Assembly (NCBI GenBank): GCA_046349515.1
Contig: JAXMCE010000003.1
Location: forward strand, 186,001 to 250,000
DNA length: 64,000 nucleotides
Direction of reading: 5' to 3'
Origin: JBGPGW01 sp046349515
GTDB taxonomy: Bacteria > Pseudomonadota > Alphaproteobacteria > CADEGL01
The position numbers and the translations under genes are program-made. Within the stretch, counting starts at the first letter, position 1; the number at the start of each line of letters is the position of its first letter. Below, in pieces: positions 17,660 through 25,954 of the stretch. A model generated the notes under the pieces. It made no database searches. It was not told the DNA's origin and saw only the letters and a program-made list of their open reading frames with translations.

Positions 17660-19081
17660 CTATTCGGCAGCGACGCGTTTTGCCGCGGCACCGCCCGCGA
17701 TCGATGTCATGACGATGTCGCCAAGAGCCATGAAATCGAACACCGGCAACTTGGTCTTCGCGCGAATCGCATCGGCCACGATGGGGAACACGGCGCATTC
17801 GAGCAGCACGGCCCGGATGTTCGTGTGCTTCGCGCGCAGGCGGTTGAGCGCGCCCATCACGTCTTCCTCGAGGCCAGCATAGGTCACGTCGTTCGCCGGC
17901 CGGCACATGGCGCGCCAGGATTCCGTGCCCTCGACGCCCGCGACGGCGATCGGCGAGTCGCTCATGGAAAATCCGGCGGCTTCGCAATGGGCCGGCGACA
18001 GACGCGTCGAATCGAAGGTCAGGATGGCCAGTGTGCTCCCCGGCGGAATGAGGGAGAGCACGAACGGCGCCAGGAGGAGGCTCGATGTCGCCACGGGCAC
18101 GTCGAGCGCGGCACTGATGCCCTTCTGCAGGATGCTGGTGAAGCCGCAGGTGGTGATGACGGCGCGGGCGCCCTGGCCGATGAGTTCCTTGGCACAGCGG
18201 ATGTAGTCGCCCTCGACCGACTTGTCGCCCTTGGTCACGTTCTCCACATAGGCGCTCGGCACCATCATGTAGCGCACGGGATAGGGGAAGGAATCGTCCC
18301 GCGTGATGGCGCCGTCGAGCTGGATGGGATCGTTGTTGAGGCGGAGGATGGCCAGCGGGTCGGTGGTCTGCGTCCGGCGCTTCAGCCATTGGCGCCGAGG
18401 CGTCACGGCATCCATGATGATGCGCTGGAGCGTCGAGAAATCGACGGTGGGCAGGCCCGTCTCGCGCCGCACCGCCGCCGCCGCGATGGGGAACGCCGAG
18501 CATTCGAGGACGAGCATCGCGATATCCGGGTGCGCCGCGCGCAATTTTCGCGCCGCGGCGACCACGTCGCGTTCGAGCATGGCGACGGTGCATTTCGGAT
18601 CGGGCTTGACCATCTCGACCCAGGACTCGCTGCCCTCGATGCCACCCACGACCACCGGCAGGTTCTTCTGCGACCAGCCTGCGCCGTTGAAATGAACGTC
18701 GCCGAGCTGCTTTGCGTCATAGGTGAGGACGCCCAGCTTCTTCCCCGGCGGCACGATGCGCGCCATGAACTGGACGAGCAGGAGACTCGAGAGCGCCACG
18801 GGAATCGAGACGGCCGCCGCGACCTCCTTCTGGAAGCGCGCCGTGAAGCCGCAGTTGGACGTGATCGCGGCGATGCCGTCCTTCTCCATCGCGCGCGCGG
18901 CCGCGATATAGGCCTTGTGGATCTCGTCGTCGGGCCCGATGACATTCTTCGTCCAGGCGCCCGGCACCTGTTGGTAGCGCACCGGAAAGTCGTAGGTCGA
19001 TGGGCTGCTGATGGCGCCCGGCAGGCGAACGGGCGTGTGCGCGAGCTGAAGCATTCCCAGTGTCGGTTCTGTGGTGGCCAT
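17660..19081 (-). CDS. Tandem-fused Asp/Glu racemase superfamily protein (two domains)
   Basis: 473 residues made of two homologous halves. Half 1 (about 1-237) has SNCGFT with Cys77 and LECSAFP with Cys194; half 2 (about 240-473) repeats both as TTCGFT with Cys312 and LECAVFP with Cys429. Further matches are PVRYQQVPGAW/PVRYMMVPSAY and GIEGSESW/GVEGTESW. A single half is the usual length of Asp/Glu racemase, hydantoin racemase or EutA-like proteins, which use two cysteines for proton transfer. ATG at 19081 is preceded by GGAGGG. All four cysteines being kept suggests two working active sites. It is flanked by an M24 and an M20 protein in one leftward group. The reaction is not known. Confidence 0.8.
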   Translation of the reverse strand: MATTEPTLGMLQLAHTPVRLPGAISSPSTYDFPVRYQQVPGAWTKNVIGPDDEIHKAYIAAARAMEKDGIAAITSNCGFTARFQKEVAAAVSIPVALSSLLLVQFMARIVPPGKKLGVLTYDAKQLGDVHFNGAGWSQKNLPVVVGGIEGSESWVEMVKPDPKCTVAMLERDVVAAARKLRAAHPDIAMLVLECSAFPIAAAAVRRETGLPTVDFSTLQRIIMDAVTPRRQWLKRRTQTTDPLAILRLNNDPIQLDGAITRDDSFPYPVRYMMVPSAYVENVTKGDKSVEGDYIRCAKELIGQGARAVITTCGFTSILQKGISAALDVPVATSSLLLAPFVLSLIPPGSTLAILTFDSTRLSPAHCEAAGFSMSDSPIAVAGVEGTESWRAMCRPANDVTYAGLEEDVMGALNRLRAKHTNIRAVLLECAVFPIVADAIRAKTKLPVFDFMALGDIVMTSIAGGAAAKRVAAE

Positions 19082-19149
19082 CGATCCCTCCCTATGCATG
19101 GGGCCGCAGCGCTGGACGGCAGGCAATCATACCATGAGCCTCATGGCTC

Positions 19150-20325
19150 TCAGAGCACTGGCATCCGGCGCGCGGCCTTGGTCAGGACCTGAGCACCCGT
19201 CTTGCCGACGGCAAAAGTCTCGCTGAAGCCGACGGCTCCCACACCCGGCAGATTGACCATGGGCACGATGTGGAAGGTCATGCCTGCCCGGAGTTTGCGC
19301 GGGTCGTTGGGCTTGAGGTCCATGATATGCCCTTCGCCCCAGCCGGGCGGAAAGCCGACCCCGATCGAATAGCCGGTCCTGTGCAGCCAGTATTTGCCGA
19401 GCCCGGCGCGCTCGACCACGCTCCGCCCCGCCCGGTCGATCTGGCCCGAAGTGACGCCTGGCCGGACCGCGTTGAGGATCGCATCGAGCGCACCCAGGAC
19501 CGCATCCGCCGCGCGCTTCACCTCGGGCGCCGGCTTGCCCACGCTGGCCGTCCTCATGATGGCGCCGCCGTAGCGGAACCAGCAGCCGCCGATCTCGAAG
19601 AAGACCAGTTGGCCTTTTCGAATCTTGCCGCGTTCGAAGGTGGCATGGCCCAGGGCCGAGCGGGGGCCCGTGACGACATAGGGCTGCGAGCTCACATACT
19701 CGCTGCCGGCCGAGACCATGGCGTTGTAGACGGCACCCGCGACCTCGTTCTCGGTCCGGCCCGGCTTCGCGGCCTTGAGGCCCGCCTCGAGGCCCTTCAC
19801 CGCGGTGCCGGCGGCCTTGCGGATGTATTCGATCTCCTTCGCCGACTTGATCACGCGGCACGCTTCGACCACGCCGCCCGCAGGTATGAAGGTCGCGTTC
19901 TTCAAGCGACTGCGGAGGCCGTCAAGGATGGATGCCGGCAGGAAGAAGCCCTGGTCGTCGAAGCCGATGCGGCTCCTGGCGCCGCCGAGCTTCTCGACGC
20001 AGCGTGCGGTCGCTTCGAAATAGCTCTCCGTATCGCCGACCGCATAACCCTGTTTGAGCCAGGAGAGGCCCATGACGTTCGTGAACTCGAGGCGGCGCAC
20101 GACGAACTGCGGCTCGCCCGATGCCGGCACCACGAGCGCCTGGTACACGTAGTAACCCGTCGTCCGGTATCCGGTGAGGTAGTAAATGTTCTCCGGCCCC
20201 GTGACGAGGAGAAGGTCGATCTTCTTCGCCTTCATGCCCTCGCGCACGGCCTTGAGCCGCGCCTTGAACTCGGCGATTGAAAACGGATACCCGAACTCCT
20301 TGCTGGCTTGCGGCTTCTCGGCCAT
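19150..20325 (-). CDS. M24-fold (creatinase/ectoine-hydrolase-like) protein 1
   Basis: 391 residues of pita-bread fold: N-terminal domain with GPENIYYLTGYRTTGYY and C-terminal domain with GRTENEVAGAVYNAM and HRTGYSIGVGFPPGWGE. The metal-dependent aminopeptidases need two aspartates where this protein has Glu (FFEIGGCW) and Ala (YGGAIMRT), so a metal-free, creatinase-like mechanism is likely. The GFPPGWGE end resembles ectoine hydrolase (DoeA/EutD). Typical start with GGGG ahead of ATG at 20325. It stands just upstream of the fused racemase and M20 genes, like the enzyme families of ectoine degradation, but identity with that pathway is not established. Confidence 0.8.
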   Translation of the reverse strand: MAEKPQASKEFGYPFSIAEFKARLKAVREGMKAKKIDLLLVTGPENIYYLTGYRTTGYYVYQALVVPASGEPQFVVRRLEFTNVMGLSWLKQGYAVGDTESYFEATARCVEKLGGARSRIGFDDQGFFLPASILDGLRSRLKNATFIPAGGVVEACRVIKSAKEIEYIRKAAGTAVKGLEAGLKAAKPGRTENEVAGAVYNAMVSAGSEYVSSQPYVVTGPRSALGHATFERGKIRKGQLVFFEIGGCWFRYGGAIMRTASVGKPAPEVKRAADAVLGALDAILNAVRPGVTSGQIDRAGRSVVERAGLGKYWLHRTGYSIGVGFPPGWGEGHIMDLKPNDPRKLRAGMTFHIVPMVNLPGVGAVGFSETFAVGKTGAQVLTKAARRMPVL

Positions 20326-20475
20326 GGCGCGTCCCCCTGTTCCTGTCGGGGGTCATCTTAGAACAAGGTCGGCCTCAAGGTCACGGGCCGGCCGCGTGAT
20401 CCTCCGCCATGGGCGCCGTCCACAGGACGCCTTCGAGCGGTGCAGGCAGCCGCGTTCAGCGGCAATGGGCCGTGC

Positions 20476-21390
20476 TCACGGCGAGGAGGGTTCCGTCTTT
20501 TCGATTTCCCGCGCCCGCACGGCCTCGCGGTGGCTGATATAGACGACGGCCGCGATGATGATGACGACGCCAAGGAGCGTCCAGGCATTCGGAACCTCGG
20601 CGAAAAGAAAGTAGGCGGCGACCGCGGTGAGCGGCAGCTGCAGGTACTCGACGGGCGCCACGACGGAGGTCTCTGCGACGGAGAGCGCCCGCGTCGAGGC
20701 CAAGTGGCCGAGAAGCCCTGTCGAGCTCAGGACGAGAAGCAGCAGGATCGATTTCATGGTGGGTTCGACCCAGACGAGCGCCGCCGGGATGGCGGTGATC
20801 GCGGTGAGCAGGGTGAACATGTAGGCCACGATCACCGTCGCGGACTCGGTGCGCGCGAGGATCCGCACCATGATGATCGCGGATGCCCAACTGACGGCGT
20901 TGAGGAGAACGAAAATCGACGCTGGGTTGAACGTGGCGAAGCCGGGCCGGATGATGACGAGGGCGCCGATGAATCCGATGACAACGGCACTCCACCGACG
21001 CACGCGAACTTTTTCCCGGAGGATCAGTGCGGCGAACATGGTCGCGAAGAGCGGCGCCGTGAAGCTGAGCGAAACGGCCTCGTTCACGGGCATGCGGACG
21101 ACGGCGTAGATCCACGAGATCATCGAGATCGCCATGGCGCCTGCGCGCAGCAAATATAATCCAAACCGCCGCGTGCGCATGGTCCGGATGCCCACGCGAA
21201 AGATGTAGGGCGCGAACAACAGGGCCGAGAAAAGGCAGCGGAGAAACTGCATCTCGACGGGCGGCAGGTCCGCCGCGATGGGACGGATGAGGATGTTGTT
21301 GCACATCCAGAAGAACGCGGCGATGGACATCCACATCGCGCCCTCGAGGGGCGGCGGCCAGTGGGTCCAGCGCCGGCGTGGGGGCGTCAC
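20476..21390 (-). CDS. EamA/DMT-superfamily transporter (array member 7, last in transcription order)
   Basis: 304 residues with ten predicted membrane helices in two five-helix EamA repeats; PRRRWTHW lead, then GAMWMSIAAFFWMCNNILI. The C-terminal repeat carries EVPNAWTLLGVVIIIAAVVYISHREA, the shared ending of this array. The start is GTG at 21390, overlapping the upstream stop by four bases (GTGA). It is the most divergent of the closely related members and has a charged tail. DMT proteins are usually exporters or importers of amino acids, nucleotides or other metabolites; the substrate cannot be predicted. Confidence 0.87.
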   Translation of the reverse strand: MTPPRRRWTHWPPPLEGAMWMSIAAFFWMCNNILIRPIAADLPPVEMQFLRCLFSALLFAPYIFRVGIRTMRTRRFGLYLLRAGAMAISMISWIYAVVRMPVNEAVSLSFTAPLFATMFAALILREKVRVRRWSAVVIGFIGALVIIRPGFATFNPASIFVLLNAVSWASAIIMVRILARTESATVIVAYMFTLLTAITAIPAALVWVEPTMKSILLLLVLSSTGLLGHLASTRALSVAETSVVAPVEYLQLPLTAVAAYFLFAEVPNAWTLLGVVIIIAAVVYISHREAVRAREIEKTEPSSP

Positions 21391-22316
21391 GGCTGGGCTC
21401 CTTCGGCGCGCGGCCCGCGGCGGCGCGCCGCGTCGCCGAGCCTGCCCTCGCGGTGGGCGATGTAGAGCGCTGAGGCCACGATGATGCCGGCACCGAGAAG
21501 CGTCCAGGGATCCGGGACTTCGTCGAAGGCGAAATAGCCGACGATGCCGACGAAGACGAGCCGCGTGTAGTCGAACGGCATCAGCACCGAGGTCTGGGTG
21601 AGGACGAAGGCGCGCGCGTTGGCGAGGTGCCCGGCGGCCGAGAGCGCGCTCATGACGGCCAGCCACAACAGGAGCTTGAGGTCCGGCGTCTGCCAAACCG
21701 GGATCGCGAGGAAGAGCGACACGGGCGTCACCCAAAGGAACATGTGGGCGACGATGGTCCGTGCCGATTCCGTGTGGGCGAGCGAGCCAAGGATGGTCGC
21801 GGAGATGCTCCAGACGAAGGCGTCGGCGAGGATGAGGAACGCCGCCACATTGATGGATTGAAAGCCCGGGCGCAGCACGACGAGCGTGCCGATGAACCCG
21901 AGGACGACCGCGGTCCAGCGCCGCGCCCGCACCCGCTCGCCGAGGACGGTGGCCGCGAGGATGGTGATGAAGATGGGCGCCGTGAAGTCGAGGGCCATGG
22001 CATCCACGAGCGCGATGTGCGGAATGGCGGCGAACCAGCACAACATGCCCGCGAGGAAGCAGGTCGCGCGTACGAGATGCATGGGCAGCCGTTGGGTCCG
22101 CAGCACGCCGAGCCCGCCGCGAAACAGCACGGGCCCCAGGATCACGAGGCTGAAAACATTGCGGAAGAACACGATCTCGAAGATGTGGAGGTGGGCCGCG
22201 ATCGGGCGGATCATGGCCGTCATGAGGGAGAAGGTGGCCGCGGCGAAGACCATCCACAGCGCGCCGTGCACGGGCGCCGGGATTTGCGCGGCCCAGGCGG
22301 GGCGCAGCGGCGTCAC
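21387..22316 (-). CDS. EamA/DMT-superfamily transporter (array member 6)
   Basis: 309 residues. Repeat 1 contains FEIVFFRNVFSLV and FAAIPHIALVDAMALDFTAPIF; repeat 2 contains MPFDYTRLVFVGIVGYFAFDEVPDPWTLLGAG. It is closest to members 5 and 4 (IPHIALVDA and FTAPIF shared). The GTG start at 22316 overlaps the preceding stop (GTGA), and its own stop overlaps the next start in the same way. The last 20 residues are arginine-rich (RRRGPR), probably cytoplasmic. Confidence 0.87.
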   Translation of the reverse strand: MTPLRPAWAAQIPAPVHGALWMVFAAATFSLMTAMIRPIAAHLHIFEIVFFRNVFSLVILGPVLFRGGLGVLRTQRLPMHLVRATCFLAGMLCWFAAIPHIALVDAMALDFTAPIFITILAATVLGERVRARRWTAVVLGFIGTLVVLRPGFQSINVAAFLILADAFVWSISATILGSLAHTESARTIVAHMFLWVTPVSLFLAIPVWQTPDLKLLLWLAVMSALSAAGHLANARAFVLTQTSVLMPFDYTRLVFVGIVGYFAFDEVPDPWTLLGAGIIVASALYIAHREGRLGDAARRRGPRAEGAQP

Positions 22317-23239
22317 TCGGCGGCCCCGGCCGGCGCGGTGCTGGCGGCCCTCGCCGCGCGCGCGATCTGTGCTTCGCGGTGCGCGATGTAGAGCGCGGCG
22401 GCGACGATGATCGCGGCGCCGACGAACGTCCAGAGGTCGGGCACTTCGCCGAAGACGAAGAAGCCGACCGTGGTCGCGAAGATGAGCCGCGTGTAGTCGA
22501 ACGGCATCAAGAGTGAGATCTCGGCGAGCGTGAAGGCGCGCGTGACAGCCACGTGGCCGACGGTCGAGGCTGCGGCGAGGCCGAGCAGCCACGCCATGGC
22601 CGTCCAACTCGGATCCTGCCAGACGAACAGCGCGGGGATGAGCGAGAGCGGCGTCACCCAGATGAACATGTGTGCGACGATCGTGGTCATCGAATCGGTC
22701 CTGGCGAGAATCCGGATGATTGCCGCCGAGACGCTCCAGATGAGCGCGTCGCCCAGCACCAGGATGGAGGCCGTCGAGACGTCCTGAAAACCGGGCCTGA
22801 GCACGACAAGGGCGCCGGCGAATCCGACGATGATCGCGGTCCAGCGCCGAATCCGCACGCGCTCGCGCAGAATGACCGCGGCGATGATGGTCACGAAGAT
22901 AGGTGCCGTGAAGTTGAGGGTGACCGCATCGACGAGGGCGATATGGGGGATCGCCGAGAACCAGCACAGCATGGCGGCGAGGAAGCAGGTGGCGCGCAGA
23001 AGGTGGAGAGGCAGCCGCGCCGTGCGCAGCACGCGGATGCCGGAGCGGAAAATGAGCGGCGACAGGAAGACGAGGCCAAGGGCGTTGCGGAAGAAGACGA
23101 TCTCGAACGGGTGCATCTCCGCCGCCGCGGGGCGGATGAGGGCGGTCATCATGGAGAACGCCGAGGCAGAACCGATCATCCACAATGCGCCGCGCACCTG
23201 CGGCGACAGGACGCGCGTCTTGGGCGATTGGTCGCTCAC
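22313..23239 (-). CDS. EamA/DMT-superfamily transporter (array member 5)
   Basis: 308 residues beginning with GTG (V-SDQSPKTR). FEIVFFRNALGLVFLSPLI, FSAIPHIALVDAVTLNFTAPIF and MPFDYTRLIFATTVGFFVFGEVPDLW mark the two EamA repeats. Start and stop both overlap neighbours by four bases. The near-identical motifs with member 6 indicate a relatively recent duplication, although whole-length identity cannot be judged by eye. Confidence 0.87.
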   Translation of the reverse strand: MSDQSPKTRVLSPQVRGALWMIGSASAFSMMTALIRPAAAEMHPFEIVFFRNALGLVFLSPLIFRSGIRVLRTARLPLHLLRATCFLAAMLCWFSAIPHIALVDAVTLNFTAPIFVTIIAAVILRERVRIRRWTAIIVGFAGALVVLRPGFQDVSTASILVLGDALIWSVSAAIIRILARTDSMTTIVAHMFIWVTPLSLIPALFVWQDPSWTAMAWLLGLAAASTVGHVAVTRAFTLAEISLLMPFDYTRLIFATTVGFFVFGEVPDLWTFVGAAIIVAAALYIAHREAQIARAARAASTAPAGAAE

Positions 23240-24132
23240 TGCGGCGTCGCCGGCGCGTTCGCGCGCGCATGCACCGCCTCGCGGTGCGCGATATAGAGCG
23301 CGGCGCTCGCGATGATTCCGGCGCCGACGAACGTCCAGAGATCGGGCACCTCGCCGAAGGCGAAGTAGCCGATGAGCGCTCCGAACGGCAGCTGGGTGTA
23401 GTCGAAGGGCATGATGAAGGAGGCCTCGGCCGTGGTGAAGGCGCGTGCGAGGCACCAATGGCCGAAGGCCGACGAGGCGCTGACGCCCACGATCCAGGCG
23501 AGGGCCGTGAGGCTCGGCTCACGCCAGACGAAGAGGGCCGGGACGAGGGACAAGGGCGTCACCCACAGGAACATGTGGGTGACGATGGTCGTCGCATTCT
23601 CGGTGCGCGACAAGAGGCGCACGATGATGGCGCTGCACGACCAGAAGGCGGCGTTCACCAGCACGAGCAGGGCCGCGAAACTGACAGCCTGGAGTCCCGG
23701 CCGCAGGATGACAAGGGCGCCGAGGAGCCCGACGACGACGGCCGTCCACCGACGGGCTCTTACGTCCTCTCTCAACACGAGAGCTGCGAGGATCGTGATG
23801 AACAAGGGCGAAGTGAAGTAGAGCGAAATCGCGTCGACCAGCGCGATGTGCGGGATCGCGAAGAACCAGACCGTCATGCCGCACAGGAAGAAGACGGCGC
23901 GCGTGAGGTGGAGCGGCAGGCGTGTCGTCCTCAAGACAGCGAAGCGCGTGCGGATGAGGACAGGCGCGATGAAGACGAGACCAAACAGGTTGCGGAAGAA
24001 CACGACCTCGAACGCGTCGAGGCCGACCGAAGCCGGGCGGATCATCGCGGCCATCACGGCAAAGGCACCCGCCGAGCCGATCATCCAGAGGGCGCCACGG
24101 ATGGGCGCGGAGAGGGCGGGTGCTGCGCTCAT
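23236..24132 (-). CDS. EamA/DMT-superfamily transporter (array member 4)
   Basis: 298 residues starting MSAAPALSAPIRGALWMIGSAG. Motifs FEVVFFRNLFGLVFIAPVL, FAIPHIALVDAISLYFTSPLF and MPFDYTQLPFGALIGYFAFGEVPDLWTFVGAG place it with members 5 and 6, but FTSPLF and YTQL differ at positions likely lining the substrate path. ATG at 24132 overlaps the upstream stop (ATGA). Confidence 0.88.
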   Translation of the reverse strand: MSAAPALSAPIRGALWMIGSAGAFAVMAAMIRPASVGLDAFEVVFFRNLFGLVFIAPVLIRTRFAVLRTTRLPLHLTRAVFFLCGMTVWFFAIPHIALVDAISLYFTSPLFITILAALVLREDVRARRWTAVVVGLLGALVILRPGLQAVSFAALLVLVNAAFWSCSAIIVRLLSRTENATTIVTHMFLWVTPLSLVPALFVWREPSLTALAWIVGVSASSAFGHWCLARAFTTAEASFIMPFDYTQLPFGALIGYFAFGEVPDLWTFVGAGIIASAALYIAHREAVHARANAPATPQ

Positions 24133-25055
24133 GGCGTCGGTTCGGGCAGCGGGGCGGCCGCTGCGGTTCTCGCGCGCTCTAGCTTCGCTTCGCGATGGCC
24201 AACGTAGAGCGCCGTGGCGACGATGACGGCCGAGCCGAGGAGCGTCCAGCGGTCAGGATCTTCCTGATAGAAGAAGAATCCGATCAAGCCGAGAAAGGGT
24301 AGTCTGAGATATTCGATTGGCATGACGAGCGACGTGGGAGCCAGCGCGATCGCCCGGGTCGAGCAGTAATGTCCCATGGCGCCAGTGAGGCCGACGAGGA
24401 CGACCCACGGCATGGCCTCGAGCTGTGGCGAGCTCCAGACAAAGGCCGCCGGCACGGCCGACATGGGGAAAAGCATCAGAAACATATAGGCAACGATGGC
24501 GCCGCTGTTTCCGGTGCGTGAGAGAATCTTGATGATGATGACCGCCCCAGCCCAGGCAAGTGGATTGAGGAAGGCGATGAGCGCTTTGGTGCCGAGGATT
24601 CCGGCGCCGGGACGCACGACGAGGATCGCGCCGAGAAGGCCAAGAACGATCGCGCTCCAGCGCCGCCAGCGGATCCTCTCTTGGAGGATGAGGGCCGCGA
24701 AGATCGAACTGAAAAGGGGCGCGGTGAAGCTGAGCGCGACCGCGTCGACATAGGGGATGACGGTGACGGTGTAGAACCAGGTCATCATGGCCGTCAGGAT
24801 GAGGCAGGACAGCAACACCTGCAGGCCGGCGCGCGGTATGCGCAGCGCGGACATTCCGCGGCGGAAGAACCATGGCGCCATGACGCCAAAGCCGATGGCG
24901 TTGCGGAAGAGGAGCACTTCGAAGGGATGCATGTCGGTCGAGGCTGGGCGGATGAACACGCTCATGAGCGCGAAGCAGGCCGTCGAGATGAGCATCCAAA
25001 CGACGCCGCGGATGGGGCTCGATGCGGCGGCAGAGCCGGATCGAACGTTGCTCAT
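24129..25055 (-). CDS. EamA/DMT-superfamily transporter (array member 3)
   Basis: 308 residues starting MSNVRSGSAAASSPIRGVVWM. FEVLLFRNAIGFGVMAPWF, VIPYVDAVALSFTAPLFSS and MPIEYLRLPFLGLIGFFFYQEDPDRWTLLGSA replace the IPHIALVDA and FDYTRL versions of later members, so this is a distinct branch. ATGA overlap with the upstream member. The ATG at 25055 is chosen because the family lead SPIRGxxWM then begins about 14 residues in. Confidence 0.88.
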   Translation of the reverse strand: MSNVRSGSAAASSPIRGVVWMLISTACFALMSVFIRPASTDMHPFEVLLFRNAIGFGVMAPWFFRRGMSALRIPRAGLQVLLSCLILTAMMTWFYTVTVIPYVDAVALSFTAPLFSSIFAALILQERIRWRRWSAIVLGLLGAILVVRPGAGILGTKALIAFLNPLAWAGAVIIIKILSRTGNSGAIVAYMFLMLFPMSAVPAAFVWSSPQLEAMPWVVLVGLTGAMGHYCSTRAIALAPTSLVMPIEYLRLPFLGLIGFFFYQEDPDRWTLLGSAVIVATALYVGHREAKLERARTAAAAPLPEPTP

Positions 25056-25954
25056 GGGCCGTCCGTCGCGTTCTGCTCGCGCATGCGTCGGAGGTACGCC
25101 TCGCGCCGAGCGATGTAGACGGCGGAGGCGATGATGATCGCGGCGCCGGCCCATACGTTGAGCGCTGGACTTTCGTTCAAGAGGAAGAATCCGATCGCCG
25201 CGGCGATCACGATCTGGACGTAGTCGAACGGGGCGACGACGGCGATCTCGGCAGCGGCCCAGGCCCGCGCCATGGAAAGATGTCCGAGCGTGCCGATCGC
25301 CGCGACCGCGATGAGAGCGAGGATCGACCGCAGCGAGGGTTCAGTCCAGGCCGTGAGGGCGATTCCGAACGTGATGGGAGTCATGAAGGTGAACACATAG
25401 GCGACGATCGTATTGGCGTGAAGCTCGGCGGAAAGCCGCCGCACCTGCACGCCGTAGGCGGCCGCGCAGAGCGCGCAGGCGAGTGCCGCGAGCGCGAAGG
25501 GGTCGAAGCTCACCTCCGTCGGATCGATGACCACGAGCACGCCTGCAAAACCGACAAGAAGGGCGCTCACCCGGCGGATGCGGATGCGCTCGCCCAGAAG
25601 CATGGCGGCCAGCACCGTGCCGAAGAAGGGTGAGGTAAATCCGAGCGCGGTGGCTTCGACGATCGGGATGTGCGCAAGCGCCATGATCCATGTGATCGAT
25701 GCGCCGGTCTGGGTGAGGGCGACGAGCAGGATCGTGCCCACGCGCCCGCGGGGCCAGAGCGGCTCCCGCCGCCAGGCCAGAAGCGGGACCAGGAGCGGGA
25801 CCGCGAAGGCGCAGCGGAAGAACGCGATCTCGAGCGGCGGCATGTCCTCGGATGCGATGCGGATGAAGTAATTCAGTCCTGCCCAGCAGCACGCCGCGGC
25901 CATCATCCACTGCGCACCCCGCAAGGGCGAGGAGGGACGGCCGCTGGTCGTCAT
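25052..25954 (-). CDS. EamA/DMT-superfamily transporter (array member 2)
   Basis: 300 residues starting MTTSGRPSSPLRGAQWMMAAA. Repeat 1 has LEIAFFRCAFAVPLLVPLL and repeat 2 APFDYVQIVIAAAIGFFLLNESPALNVW. FTSPFFGTVLAAMLLGERIRIRR is the usual helix 4-5 segment. It diverges more from members 4-6 and lacks the EVPD signature near the end. ATGA overlap with member 1 upstream and member 3 downstream. Confidence 0.87.
   Translation of the reverse strand: MTTSGRPSSPLRGAQWMMAAACCWAGLNYFIRIASEDMPPLEIAFFRCAFAVPLLVPLLAWRREPLWPRGRVGTILLVALTQTGASITWIMALAHIPIVEATALGFTSPFFGTVLAAMLLGERIRIRRVSALLVGFAGVLVVIDPTEVSFDPFALAALACALCAAAYGVQVRRLSAELHANTIVAYVFTFMTPITFGIALTAWTEPSLRSILALIAVAAIGTLGHLSMARAWAAAEIAVVAPFDYVQIVIAAAIGFFLLNESPALNVWAGAAIIIASAVYIARREAYLRRMREQNATDGP

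Noticed and set aside
16559..19192. 877-codon + strand frame opposite the M20 and racemase genes
   Set aside because: Low-complexity Arg/Gly/His-rich product; the minus strand encodes two convincing proteins with catalytic motifs.
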